A DNA stretch of 43,406 nt from Oscillospiraceae bacterium (GTDB lineage Bacteria > Bacillota > Clostridia > Oscillospirales > Ruminococcaceae): positions 1 to 43,406 of the forward strand of contig JAETSQ010000019.1 in NCBI GenBank assembly GCA_021769525.1, in the 5' to 3' direction. Each line of letters opens with the position of its first letter. The first letter of the stretch is position 1. Both the position numbers and the translations under genes were made by a program. Below the pieces are notes generated by a model. That model worked only from the letters and a program-made list of their open reading frames with translations. It did not search any database and was not told the DNA's origin. Below are positions 24,636-32,473 of the stretch, in pieces.

Positions 24636-25931
24636 ATGCTGGAACGTCATACTTACGAAACCTATCTGCGCATCCTCCGGGAGGAGCTGGTCCCCGCCCT
24701 GGGCTGTACCGAGCCCATCGCCATCGCCCTGGCCGCCGCCAAGGCCAGGGAGGCCTTGGGCGCCATGCCGGAGAAGATCACCGCCGCCTGCAGCGGCAAT
24801 ATCATTAAAAACGCCAAGGGGGTCATCGTCCCCACCACCGGCAACATGAAGGGCATCGGCACCAGCGCCGTCCTGGGGGCAGTGGCCGGAGACCCCAGCC
24901 TGGGGCTGGAGGTTCTGAGCAAGGTGGGGCCCGACGACCTGGAGACCACCCGCCGGCTGCTGGCCGGGGGCATCTGCTCCGAGGAGCTGCTGGATACCCC
25001 TGCCCGGCTGCATATCGTCATCCGGATGGAGGGGGGCGGCCACACCTCCCTGGCGGAGATCCGGGACGAACACACCAACGTCATCCGCATCGAGCGGGAC
25101 GGGGAGGTCCTCTTCCGGAAGGAGGAGCCGGTGCAGGTGGTGGCCGAGGACGAGACCTCCGACCTGGACGAGCTGAACCTCGCCGACATCCTGGAATTCG
25201 CCGACACGGTGGACCTCGCCGAGATCCGGCCCACCCTGGAGCGGCAGGTGGAGTACAACGTCCGCATCGCCCAGGAGGGGCTGACCCACGTCTACGGAGG
25301 CCGGGTGGGCTCCACCCTCATGCGCCACTACGGGGACGATGTGCGCATCCGGGCCAGGGCCATGGCCGCCGCCGGCAGCGACGCCCGAATGGGGGGCTGC
25401 GTCCTGCCGGTGGTCATCAACTCCGGCAGCGGCAACCAGGGCATCACCTGCTCGGTGCCCATCGTGGTCTACGCCAAGTACCTCAGCGCCCCGGAGGACA
25501 CCATGTACCGGGCCCTTATCGTCAGCAACCTGGTGGCCCTTCTCCAGAAGCGGGGCATCGGCCGGCTCTCCGCCTTCTGCGGGGCGGTGTGCGCCGCCTG
25601 CGGCAGCGGGGCGGGCATCACCTACCTCCACGGCGGCGACTACGACACCATCGGCCGCACCATCACCAACACCCTGGCCAACGTCTCCGGCATCGTCTGC
25701 GACGGCGCCAAGGGGAGCTGCGCGGCCAAGATCGCCGCCTCGGTGGACGCCGCCATCCTGGCCCACGAGATGTCCATGGACGGCAACACCTTCGGCGCCG
25801 GGGAGGGGCTGGTGAAGGAGAGCGTGGAGCAGACCATCGCCAGCATCGGCCTCATGGCCTCCGAGGGGATGCGGGAGACCGACGCGGAGATCCTCCGCAT
25901 CATGATCGGCTCCGGCTCCGGGTGCCTCTGA
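24636..25931 (+). CDS. cyuA: L-cysteine desulfidase family protein (CyuA/UPF0597)
   Basis: A 431-residue enzyme of the serine dehydratase alpha-like UPF0597 family. Members are Fe-S enzymes that split L-cysteine into pyruvate, ammonia and sulfide. It opens with LVPALGCTEPIAIALAAAKA, the first cluster Cys and substrate loop. INSGSGNQGI follows at about residue 262, then FCGAVCAACGSGAGITYLHG and CDGAKGSCAAKIA, which carry further conserved cysteines. The ATG at 24636 follows CAGGAG. Activity on serine or D-amino acids cannot be excluded. It is monocistronic with a long leader and a clear terminator. Confidence 0.9.
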   Translation: MLERHTYETYLRILREELVPALGCTEPIAIALAAAKAREALGAMPEKITAACSGNIIKNAKGVIVPTTGNMKGIGTSAVLGAVAGDPSLGLEVLSKVGPDDLETTRRLLAGGICSEELLDTPARLHIVIRMEGGGHTSLAEIRDEHTNVIRIERDGEVLFRKEEPVQVVAEDETSDLDELNLADILEFADTVDLAEIRPTLERQVEYNVRIAQEGLTHVYGGRVGSTLMRHYGDDVRIRARAMAAAGSDARMGGCVLPVVINSGSGNQGITCSVPIVVYAKYLSAPEDTMYRALIVSNLVALLQKRGIGRLSAFCGAVCAACGSGAGITYLHGGDYDTIGRTITNTLANVSGIVCDGAKGSCAAKIAASVDAAILAHEMSMDGNTFGAGEGLVKESVEQTIASIGLMASEGMRETDAEILRIMIGSGSGCL

Positions 25932-25932
25932 G

Positions 25933-26012
25933 CCGGGGTTTCACCCCGGACCCCACTTCTTTTTCTTCTTGCGAAAGAAGAAAAAGAAGCAAAAAGGAGA
26001 ACGGCCAAAGTT
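25933..26012 (-). repeat. Two-hairpin dispersed repeat, copy B
   Basis: CCGGGGT-ttc-ACCCCGG (25933-25949) and a perfect 15-bp stem CTTCTTTTTCTTCTT (25956-25970) with its complement (25975-25989). The 80 bases are about 93% identical to the reverse complement of copy A2 (18589-18668). The changed stem base pair (T-A to C-G) is compensated on both sides. It starts directly after the cyuA stop. Confidence 0.9.
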
Positions 26013-26038
26013 ACGGATACATTGCGGTATTAAAGAAA

Positions 26039-26075
26039 GGCGGCCGGGGAAATGAGACCCCGGCTGCCTTTTTGT
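26039..26075 (+). terminator. Terminator of cyuA
   Basis: 11-bp stem GGCGGCCGGGG/CCCCGGCTGCC (one G-U pair) with loop AAATGAGA, followed by TTTTTG. Confidence 0.92.
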
Positions 26076-26111
26076 TACAACGATCGTGAATCTTCCCCCG
26101 CTAAAAACCAG

Positions 26112-26140
26112 TTGACAACTTCCCGCCTATCGTCTATAAT
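26112..26140 (+). promoter_or_regulatory. Promoter of the ior-paaK operon, full consensus
   Basis: TTGACA (26112-26117), 17 bases, TATAAT (26135-26140). This is a perfect sigma-A promoter, so regulation must lie mainly in the T-box that follows. Confidence 0.92.
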
Positions 26141-26146
26141 ATCTCC

Positions 26147-26440
26147 AATATCAAAAATGCGCTGACGGAGGAAAGTAGCCATCCGGCGCGCGTCCACAGA
26201 GAGCCCCGGCAAGCTGAAAACGGGGCGGCGGGCGGGGCGGCGAAGTTCCCTCACGAGCAGCCGGGCTGAACGGCTTTTTTCCAGTAGGCCCGGACGGGAT
26301 CCCCGCCGTTATCTGGGGAGGGATATGCTTGTATCCTGCAAAGCGGCGGTATGCTTTTACCGCAATACGAGTGGTACCGTGGGCTGTTGTGCTCACCTCG
26401 TCCGTCCCCCATGGGGGCGCGGGGTGGGCTTTTTTGTGCC
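26147..26440 (+). ncRNA. T-box riboswitch, probable Phe specifier
   Basis: A leader of about 300 bases with the whole T-box plan. Stem I opens with GGAGGAAAGTAGCC. The AG bulge AGAGAGC (26198-26204) and the distal loop CCCCG..CGGGG (26204-26225) follow. On the 3' side CGAAGTTCCCTCACGAG holds the likely specifier TTC (26246-26248, Phe). Stem II carries the conserved CCAGTAGGCCCGGACGGG. A stem III GCGGTA/TACCGC precedes the T-box GAGTGGTACCGTGG (26369-26382). Its TGGT (26372-26375) fits a tRNA ending in ACCA, as tRNA-Phe does; tRNA-Trp would want TGGC. The terminator GCTCACCTCG..CGGGGTGGGC with six T ends at about 26435. The switch is on when the tRNA is uncharged. The codon assignment is an inference from position. 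Confidence 0.93.
26391..26435 (+). terminator. Regulated terminator of the T-box
   Basis: Long stem of GCTCACCTCG and CCCCC with GGGGG and CGGGGTGGGC (several G-U pairs), loop AT, then TTTTTTG. It excludes the antiterminator that uses the T-box sequence. Confidence 0.88.
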
Positions 26441-26456
26441 CCGGAGCGGAGAAAGG

Positions 26457-28205
26457 ATGGATGGAATGAAAGAGCTGATGCTGGGCAACCAAGCGGTCGC
26501 CCAAGGGCTGTACCAGGCGGGGTGCCGGGTGGTCTCCAGTTATCCCGGAACCCCCAGCACCGAGATCACCGAGTTCGCCAGTACATACCCGGAGATCTAC
26601 ACCGAATGGGCCCCCAACGAAAAGGTGGCCTACGAGGCGGCCATGGGGGCCTCCATCGCCGGAGCCAGGGCCTTCTGCGCCATGAAGCACGTGGGCCTCA
26701 ACGTGGCGGCGGATCCCCTCTTTACCACCGCCTACACCGGGGTGGGGGGCGGCATGGTGGCCGCCGTGGCGGACGATCCGGGGATGCACTCCTCCCAGAA
26801 CGAGCAGGACAGCCGCCGGTACGCCGTCGCCGCCAAGCTCCCCATGCTGGAGCCCGCCGACAGCCAGGAATGCGCCGACTTTACCGAGGCGGCCTTCCGC
26901 CTCTCGGAGGAGTACGACACCCCGGTGCTGCTGCGCCTTTCCACACGGGTGAGCCACTCCCAGAGCCTGGTGGAGACAAAGGAGCGCCGGGAGCCGCCTC
27001 TGAAGCCCTACCAAAAGGACCCCGGCAAATACGTGATGATGCCCGCCAATGCCAAAAAGCGCCGGGTGGTGGTGGAGGGGCGGATGGCCGCCCTGGAAAA
27101 ACTGGCGGAGACCGGGCCCTTCAACCGGGTGGAACCGGGGAGCGACCGGAGCATCGGCGTCATCACCGCCGGTATCTGCTACCAGTACGTCCGGGAGGCC
27201 ATGCCGGACGCCCCCATCCTAAAGCTGGGGCTTTTAAATCCCCTGCCGGTGAAGATGATCCTGGACTTTGCCGAGACGGTGGACGAGGTCATCGTGGCGG
27301 AGGAGCTGGACCCGGTGATCGAGAGCCACTGCGCCGCCATCGGCGTCCCCGTCCGGGGGAAGGAGCTGTTCGGGGCCATCGGGGAGCTGAGCCAGAACCT
27401 GGTCCGCCGGGAGCTCACCGGCCGGGAGCCGGAGGAGGGCTTCCGGTATCCGGGGGAACTGCCGGCGCGTCCCCCCATCCTCTGCCCCGGCTGTCCCCAC
27501 CGGGGGCTGTTTTACACCCTCCACAGGTTGGGGGTCACCGTCTTTGGGGACATCGGCTGCTACACCCTGGGGAGCCTGCCGCCCCTTTCCGCCATGGACG
27601 TCACCCTCTGCATGGGGGCCTCGGTCTCCGGCCTCCACGGGTACTTAAAGGCCCGGCCGAAGGAGGCCGGCAAAGCAGTGGGGGTCATCGGGGACAGCAC
27701 CTTCGTCCACAGCGGCATCACCGGGCTCATCGACACCGTCTACAATAAGGGGCTTTCCACCGTCATCATCCTGGATAACTCCATCACCGGCATGACCGGG
27801 CACCAGGAGAACCCCACCACCGGGAGGGACATCCACCGCCGGCCCGCCCCTCAGCTCTCCATCGAGGGGGTCTGCCGGGCGGTGGGGGTGGAAAAGGTCC
27901 TCATCGCCGACCCCGGCGACCTTTCCGCCATGGAGGCCGCCGTCCGGGAGGCCCTGGCCTGGGAGGGACCGGCGGTGGTCATCGCCCGCCGCCCCTGCGC
28001 CCTCCTAAAGGGAGTCAAGCGGCTGCCCCCGGTGCGGGTGGAGGAAAGCGCCTGCATCGGCTGCCGGGCCTGTATGCGCATCGGCTGCCCCGCCGTCTCC
28101 TTTGGCGGCGGCAAGGCCCATATCGACGAGACCCTTTGCGTGGGCTGCGGCCTCTGCGTGGGCCTCTGCCCCAAAAACGCCATTGAGGAGGAGGACACGA
28201 AATGA
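26457..28205 (+). CDS. iorA: Indolepyruvate ferredoxin oxidoreductase, alpha subunit
   Basis: A 582-residue thiamine-diphosphate enzyme subunit. With IorB it interconverts aryl-pyruvates (indole-, phenyl-, hydroxyphenyl-pyruvate) and aryl-acetyl-CoA plus CO2, using ferredoxin. The N-terminal domain has SSYPGTPSTEITEFAS, and ILCPGCPHRGLFYTL starts the TDP domain. GDIGCYTLG and GDSTFVHSG with ILDNSITGMTGHQENP bind Mg-TDP. The C-terminus (about 530-575) carries two [4Fe-4S] motifs, CIGCRACMRIGCP and CVGCGLCVGLCP. GGAG lies five bases before the ATG at 26457. It shares a 4-base overlap with iorB. Confidence 0.95.
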   Translation: MDGMKELMLGNQAVAQGLYQAGCRVVSSYPGTPSTEITEFASTYPEIYTEWAPNEKVAYEAAMGASIAGARAFCAMKHVGLNVAADPLFTTAYTGVGGGMVAAVADDPGMHSSQNEQDSRRYAVAAKLPMLEPADSQECADFTEAAFRLSEEYDTPVLLRLSTRVSHSQSLVETKERREPPLKPYQKDPGKYVMMPANAKKRRVVVEGRMAALEKLAETGPFNRVEPGSDRSIGVITAGICYQYVREAMPDAPILKLGLLNPLPVKMILDFAETVDEVIVAEELDPVIESHCAAIGVPVRGKELFGAIGELSQNLVRRELTGREPEEGFRYPGELPARPPILCPGCPHRGLFYTLHRLGVTVFGDIGCYTLGSLPPLSAMDVTLCMGASVSGLHGYLKARPKEAGKAVGVIGDSTFVHSGITGLIDTVYNKGLSTVIILDNSITGMTGHQENPTTGRDIHRRPAPQLSIEGVCRAVGVEKVLIADPGDLSAMEAAVREALAWEGPAVVIARRPCALLKGVKRLPPVRVEESACIGCRACMRIGCPAVSFGGGKAHIDETLCVGCGLCVGLCPKNAIEEEDTK

Positions 28206-28807
28206 CAAAGAGCATCATCATCGCGGGGGTGGGCGGACAGGGCACCCTGCTGGCCAGCAAGCTCCTGGGGAGCCTGCTCCTTTCCCAGGGGTACGATGTA
28301 AAAGTGTCCGAGGTCCACGGCATGGCCCAGCGGGGCGGCTCGGTGGTCACCTACGTGCGGTACGGGGAGAAGGTGGCCTCCCCCATCATCGACCGGGGGG
28401 AGGCGGACATCCTAGTGGCCTTTGAGCTGCTGGAGGCCGCCCGGTGGCTCCCCTGGCTCCGGCGGGACGGGGTCCTCATCGCCAACACCCAGGAGATCCT
28501 CCCTATGCCGGTGATCACCGGGGCGGCAAGCTATCCGGAGGACATCCCGGAAAAGCTGCGGCAGATTTGCGCGGGGCCCATCCTGGTGGACGCCCTGGCC
28601 CCCGCCGAGGCCGCCGGCAGCGCCAAGGCGGTAAATGTGGTGCTGATGGGCATCCTCTCCACCGTGCTGGGGATGCCGGAGGAGGCCTGGCTGGCCGCCC
28701 TGGAAGGGCAGCTCCGGCCTGACCTGGTGGAGATGAACAAAAGGGCCTTCTACGCCGGCCGGCATATCGCCGGTGCCGCGCCCTGCCCGCCCTCTATGGA
28801 GAGTTGA
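28202..28807 (+). CDS. iorB: Indolepyruvate ferredoxin oxidoreductase, beta subunit
   Basis: A 201-residue gamma-type domain of 2-oxoacid:ferredoxin oxidoreductases. It begins IIIAGVGGQGTLLASKLLG, the family glycine motif, then VSEVHGMAQRGGSVVTYVRY, which helps bind the substrate/CoA side. It has no Fe-S cluster of its own, as expected for IorB. The start overlaps the iorA stop (ATGA), giving coupled 1:1 translation. Confidence 0.95.
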   Translation: MTKSIIIAGVGGQGTLLASKLLGSLLLSQGYDVKVSEVHGMAQRGGSVVTYVRYGEKVASPIIDRGEADILVAFELLEAARWLPWLRRDGVLIANTQEILPMPVITGAASYPEDIPEKLRQICAGPILVDALAPAEAAGSAKAVNVVLMGILSTVLGMPEEAWLAALEGQLRPDLVEMNKRAFYAGRHIAGAAPCPPSMES

Positions 28808-28836
28808 CCCTCTAAATCGAAAAGGAGCTGATACCG

Positions 28837-30144
28837 ATGCGTGAACGAATCTGGAACCCCATTGAGACCGCGCCGGTGGAGGAGATCAAGGCGCTCCAGC
28901 TGGCCCGGCTCATCCACAACGTCTACCATGTGTATGAGAACGTCCCCCACTACCGCCGGCGGATGGACGAGGCGGGGGTGAAACCGGAGGACATCCGGAC
29001 CCTGGCGGACCTGGCAAAGCTCCCCTTCACCTATAAGCAGGACCTGCGGGACACCTACCCCTACGGCCTCTTCGCCGTCCCCATGAAGGAGGTGGTGGAG
29101 CTCCACGCCTCCTCCGGCACCACCGGCAAGCAGATCGTAGCCGGGTACACCCAGCGGGACCTGGACATCTGGGGGGACTGCGCCGCCCGCGCCATCGTGG
29201 CCGCCGGAGGATCGCCGAAGAGCAAGGTCCACGTCTCCTACGGCTACGGCCTCTTCACCGGGGGGATGGGGCTGCACTACGGCGCCCAGACCCTGGGGGC
29301 GGTGGCCATCCCGGTCTCCTCCGGCAACACCAAGCGGCAGGTACAGATCCTCCAGGATTTTAAAAGCGACATCCTCTGCTGCACCCCCTCCTACGCCACC
29401 TACATCGGGGAGACCCTGCGGGAGATGGGGGTGAAGCCGGACGAGATAAAGCTCAGTGCCGGCATCTTCGGGGCGGAGCCCTGGACCGAGGACAGCCGCC
29501 GGAACATCGAGGCCCTGCTGGGCATCAAGGCCTACGACATCTACGGCCTCACCGAGATCATCGGCCCCGGCGTGGCCTACGAGTGCAGCGAGCAGACCGG
29601 GATGCACATCTGCGAGGACCACTTCCTGCCGGAGATCATCGACCCGGACACCGGGGAGGTGCTGCCGGAGGGCACCCCCGGCGAGCTGGTCTTCACCTGT
29701 ATCACCAAGGAGGCCTTTCCGCTGCTGCGCTACCGCACCAGGGACATCGCCACCCTGAGCCGGGAAAAGTGCTCCTGCGGGCGCACCCTCATCAAGATGA
29801 CCAAGCCCAGGGGCCGCACCGACGATATGCTCATCATCCGGGGGGTCAACGTCTTCCCCTCCCAGATCGAGACGGTGCTGTTCCAGACCAGCCAGACCTC
29901 CCCCCACTACCTCATCACCGTGGACCGGGTGAACAACACCGACACCCTGGACATCCAGGTGGAGATGACCGACGACTTCCAGTTCGACGCGGTGCGCCTG
30001 GTGGAGCAGAAGCAGCGGGAGATCGAGGCAGCCCTTCAGTCCACCCTGGGGCTGAGCCCCAAGGTGCGGCTGGTGAGCCCCAAGACCATCCAGCGCAGCG
30101 AGGGAAAGGCCAAGCGGGTCATCGACAAACGGCAGCTGTATTGA
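28837..30144 (+). CDS. paaK: Phenylacetate-CoA ligase (aryl-acid activating)
   Basis: A 435-residue adenylate-forming enzyme that activates phenylacetate or related aryl acids to CoA thioesters with ATP. The P-loop-like HASSGTTGKQIVAGYT is near residue 90. VSYGYGLFTGGMGLHYGAQT and YDIYGLTEIIGPGVAYEC follow, then RTDDMLIIRGVNVFPSQIE and the C-terminal catalytic Lys region SEGKAKRV. This is the PaaK fold and length. AAAAGGAG sits before the ATG. With IorAB it forms a chain from free acid to 2-oxoacid. Confidence 0.94.
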   Translation: MRERIWNPIETAPVEEIKALQLARLIHNVYHVYENVPHYRRRMDEAGVKPEDIRTLADLAKLPFTYKQDLRDTYPYGLFAVPMKEVVELHASSGTTGKQIVAGYTQRDLDIWGDCAARAIVAAGGSPKSKVHVSYGYGLFTGGMGLHYGAQTLGAVAIPVSSGNTKRQVQILQDFKSDILCCTPSYATYIGETLREMGVKPDEIKLSAGIFGAEPWTEDSRRNIEALLGIKAYDIYGLTEIIGPGVAYECSEQTGMHICEDHFLPEIIDPDTGEVLPEGTPGELVFTCITKEAFPLLRYRTRDIATLSREKCSCGRTLIKMTKPRGRTDDMLIIRGVNVFPSQIETVLFQTSQTSPHYLITVDRVNNTDTLDIQVEMTDDFQFDAVRLVEQKQREIEAALQSTLGLSPKVRLVSPKTIQRSEGKAKRVIDKRQLY

Positions 30145-30184
30145 TATAATGGATGTATCAAACATACAAAAGGGGGGTATTCCT

Positions 30185-30613
30185 ATGACCATCAAGCAGC
30201 TTTCCGTCTTTGTGGAGAACAAGCAGGGCCGCCTTTCGGAGATCACCGGCATCCTTCAGGACACCGGGGTGGACATCCGGGCCCTTTCCCTGGCGGATAC
30301 CACCGATTTCGGTATCCTGCGCCTCATCGTGGACAAGGAGGAAGCGGCGGAGGCCGCCCTGCGGGGGGCGGGGTTCACCGTCAGCCTCACCCCGGTCATC
30401 GCCGCCGGCATCGCCGACCGCCCCGGCGGCCTGGCGGAGGCCATGGCGGTCCTCCGGGACGGGGGCATCAGCGTGGAGTATATGTACGCCTTCATCAGCC
30501 GCCGCAAGGAGATGGCCTATGTCATCCTGCGGGTGGATGACAACGGGAGGGCCGCAGAGCTGCTGCAAAAGGCCGCCTTCCCCCTCCTCACCGAGGCGGA
30601 GATCGCAGAATAG
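30185..30613 (+). CDS. Tandem ACT-domain protein
   Basis: A 142-residue protein made of two ACT domains: QLSVFVENKQGRLSEITGIL (from residue 5) and ADRPGGLAEAMAVLRDGGIS (from about 78). ACT pairs bind amino acids. Such genes commonly follow paaK in anaerobes, so it may sense an aromatic amino acid and adjust PaaK or IorAB, but that is an inference. There is no catalytic or DNA-binding domain. The ATG at 30185 follows AGGGGGG by seven bases; the upstream in-frame start lacks a ribosome site. Confidence 0.9.
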   Translation: MTIKQLSVFVENKQGRLSEITGILQDTGVDIRALSLADTTDFGILRLIVDKEEAAEAALRGAGFTVSLTPVIAAGIADRPGGLAEAMAVLRDGGISVEYMYAFISRRKEMAYVILRVDDNGRAAELLQKAAFPLLTEAEIAE

Positions 30614-30629
30614 GACAAATATCTATGGC

Positions 30630-30713
30630 AAGACCCCTCCGGGGACCGCCGCGGCCCTGGGAGGGGCCTTGTAATACAAAAACCGGGGGCCCATCAAGGT
30701 CCCCGGTCCTTTT
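30630..30713. terminator. Double terminator of the ior-paaK operon, second part bidirectional
   Basis: First an 11-bp stem (30630-30640 with 30660-30670, one mismatch) without a T-run. Then ACCGGGG (30682-30688) with CCCCGGT (30701-30707), followed by CCTTTTA on plus and by TTTTTGT on minus, so it also ends the convergent Rpn gene. Confidence 0.85.
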
Positions 30714-30725
30714 ATGCCGGAAGCG

Positions 30726-31523
30726 TCATTCGATCATTTGCCCGGCTTGCAGTTTCTTTACCTCGTCCACAGGAAGGCCCGTGTACTTGGCAATTTTTTC
30801 TATTGCCAGCATACCATCTGCCAACATTTGGAGCGCAACCTCTATCATAGCTTCTTTGCACCTTTGCGTACACATATCTTCAACGATCTTGCACATTTCC
30901 CCCACTCCTTTCGGGTCCTCCTTCAAATACCTCGTTCGGTCCGCCATCAGCTGAAAGTTCATGTCCTCCGCTCTGGTGCAGTTAAAATCGTGCATCAGCT
31001 TTCCGATGCTGGACTCCCCTCGGTATTCACCGTTTACATAAAGAATATGTTCCCCATCCTCAGAGGGTTTACCCGTCCGCAGGTTCATCCGCTCAATGGG
31101 ATAGACAGCCTCCCCCATGCCATAGAAATCTTTTTCGATAATAAAAATCGTGTAGGTATCCGGCATCTGGCAAAACTCCTGCCCTGCGTCCAAGTTCTCC
31201 ACGTCCATTACGCTGGAGTGATACCGGGCCCGGTGTGGGTCCGCTCCCTTGTCCGCCCGCTGGATCTCCAGGTCATACCGCTTCCCCTGGGAATCGATGC
31301 CGTAGGCGTCCAGGCAGATAGACCGGGCGCCGGCCAGCCGCTTCATATCCTTCTGCGTCTGGCAGTCCGTAATGACCAGGTCCTCCTTGCCGGTGATGAT
31401 ACGCAGCACCAGCTGGGCCAGGGGGATGTTATCCTTGAATAGACAGCGCATAAAGTCATCATCGATGGGGCGCAAGCCACGCAGGCGCTGCAGATCCTCC
31501 TGATATTTTTGTTCCGTTGTCAT
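30726..31523 (-). CDS. Rpn/PD-(D/E)XK nuclease family protein (putative transposase-type)
   Basis: A 265-residue member of the PD-(D/E)XK family annotated as Rpn or transposase-like nuclease. FMRCLFKDNIPLAQLVLRII is the usual start. The nuclease core is VRLDAYG-like CLDAYGIDSQGKRYDLEIQ (Asp, then E-x-Q), followed by the RARYHSSVMDVENLDAG block. The C-terminal LPVDEVKKLQAG motif is typical of recombination-promoting Rpn proteins. Base composition is lower in GC than the neighbours. No inverted repeats or other element genes surround it. The ATG at 31523 is preferred to an upstream GTG. Confidence 0.88.
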   Translation of the reverse strand: MTTEQKYQEDLQRLRGLRPIDDDFMRCLFKDNIPLAQLVLRIITGKEDLVITDCQTQKDMKRLAGARSICLDAYGIDSQGKRYDLEIQRADKGADPHRARYHSSVMDVENLDAGQEFCQMPDTYTIFIIEKDFYGMGEAVYPIERMNLRTGKPSEDGEHILYVNGEYRGESSIGKLMHDFNCTRAEDMNFQLMADRTRYLKEDPKGVGEMCKIVEDMCTQRCKEAMIEVALQMLADGMLAIEKIAKYTGLPVDEVKKLQAGQMIE

Positions 31524-31722
31524 CACACTTATCACCTCTTCCCGGTGCTGTTCCCCTGTCTTTATTATTTATCCTATCATAAATCCTCCCGCTTTTCAAG
31601 GGTTGCCTTCTGCTGCCCTCCCCCACCCACCGGCAAAATTTCCTTTATCCTTGAAAACGATCTCCCTCCTTCCTCGTTCTGTAAGCAGAAGCAAGGAACC
31701 GAGACTAAAGGAGGAAAACATC

Positions 31723-32472
31723 ATGTCGTTATTGGAAGTGCGCGGGCTGGAAAAGGTCTATTCCATCAGGGGCGGGAATCGCACCGCCGCCCTGCAGGGG
31801 GTCTCCTTCGCGGTGGAGGAGGGGGAATTTGTTGCCATCATGGGGGAAAGCGGCAGCGGGAAAAGCACCCTCCTAAACCTGCTGGCCTCCCTGGACCGCC
31901 CCACCGCCGGGGAGGTGCTGCTGGCCGGGAAGGACCTGGCAAAGATACCCGGCCGGAGGCTCTCCGCCTTCCGGCGGGACCACCTGGGCTTCGTCTTCCA
32001 GGATTGCAGCCTGCTGGACACCTTCTCTCTGGGGGATAACATCCTTCTGCCCCTGGTGCTGGCAAAGCTGCCCTTTTCCGAGATGGGCAGCCGCCTGCTG
32101 CCCCTGGCGGAGGAGCTGGGCATCACAAAGTTGCTGAACAAATACCCCTGGGAGGTCTCCGGCGGGCAGAAGCAGCGGGCCGCGGCGGCCAGGGCCCTCA
32201 TCACCCGGCCCAGCCTGCTGCTGGCGGACGAGCCCACCGGCGCCCTGGATTCCCGCTCCGCCGGGGAGCTGCTGGACATCTTCCAGGCAGAAAACCGGGA
32301 GGGGCAGACCATCGTCATGGTGACCCACAGCGTGCAGGCCGCCTGCCGGGCCGGACGGGTGCTGTTCCTCCAGGACGGGCAGCTGGTCCGCGAGCTGCGG
32401 AGCCATCCGGGGGAGGACTTCTACCGCCGGGTGGCCGACGGCCTGGCCGCCCTGGGCAAGGGGGTGGCCTGA
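31723..32472 (+). CDS. ABC transporter ATPase, BceA/MacB-like
   Basis: A 249-residue ATPase of the antimicrobial-peptide/lipoprotein exporter type. Walker A is GESGSGKST (about 41-49), Q-loop FVFQDCSLLD, signature VSGGQKQR, Walker B LLLADEPTGALDS and switch MVTHS. The tail VLFLQDGQLVREL and GEDFYRRV resembles BceA/YxdL. AAAGGAGG is eight bases before the ATG. It is paired with the permease gene one base downstream. No histidine kinase or response regulator lies nearby, although most BceAB pairs have one. Confidence 0.92.
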   Translation: MSLLEVRGLEKVYSIRGGNRTAALQGVSFAVEEGEFVAIMGESGSGKSTLLNLLASLDRPTAGEVLLAGKDLAKIPGRRLSAFRRDHLGFVFQDCSLLDTFSLGDNILLPLVLAKLPFSEMGSRLLPLAEELGITKLLNKYPWEVSGGQKQRAAAARALITRPSLLLADEPTGALDSRSAGELLDIFQAENREGQTIVMVTHSVQAACRAGRVLFLQDGQLVRELRSHPGEDFYRRVADGLAALGKGVA

Positions 32473-32473
32473 G

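Noticed and set aside
26325-26456. N-terminal extension of IorA through the T-box
   Set aside because: The extension translates the riboswitch and terminator; the family start and ribosome site are at 26457.
30726-31523. Insertion sequence around the Rpn-like gene
   Set aside because: No terminal inverted repeats, target duplications or second transposase gene at its borders.
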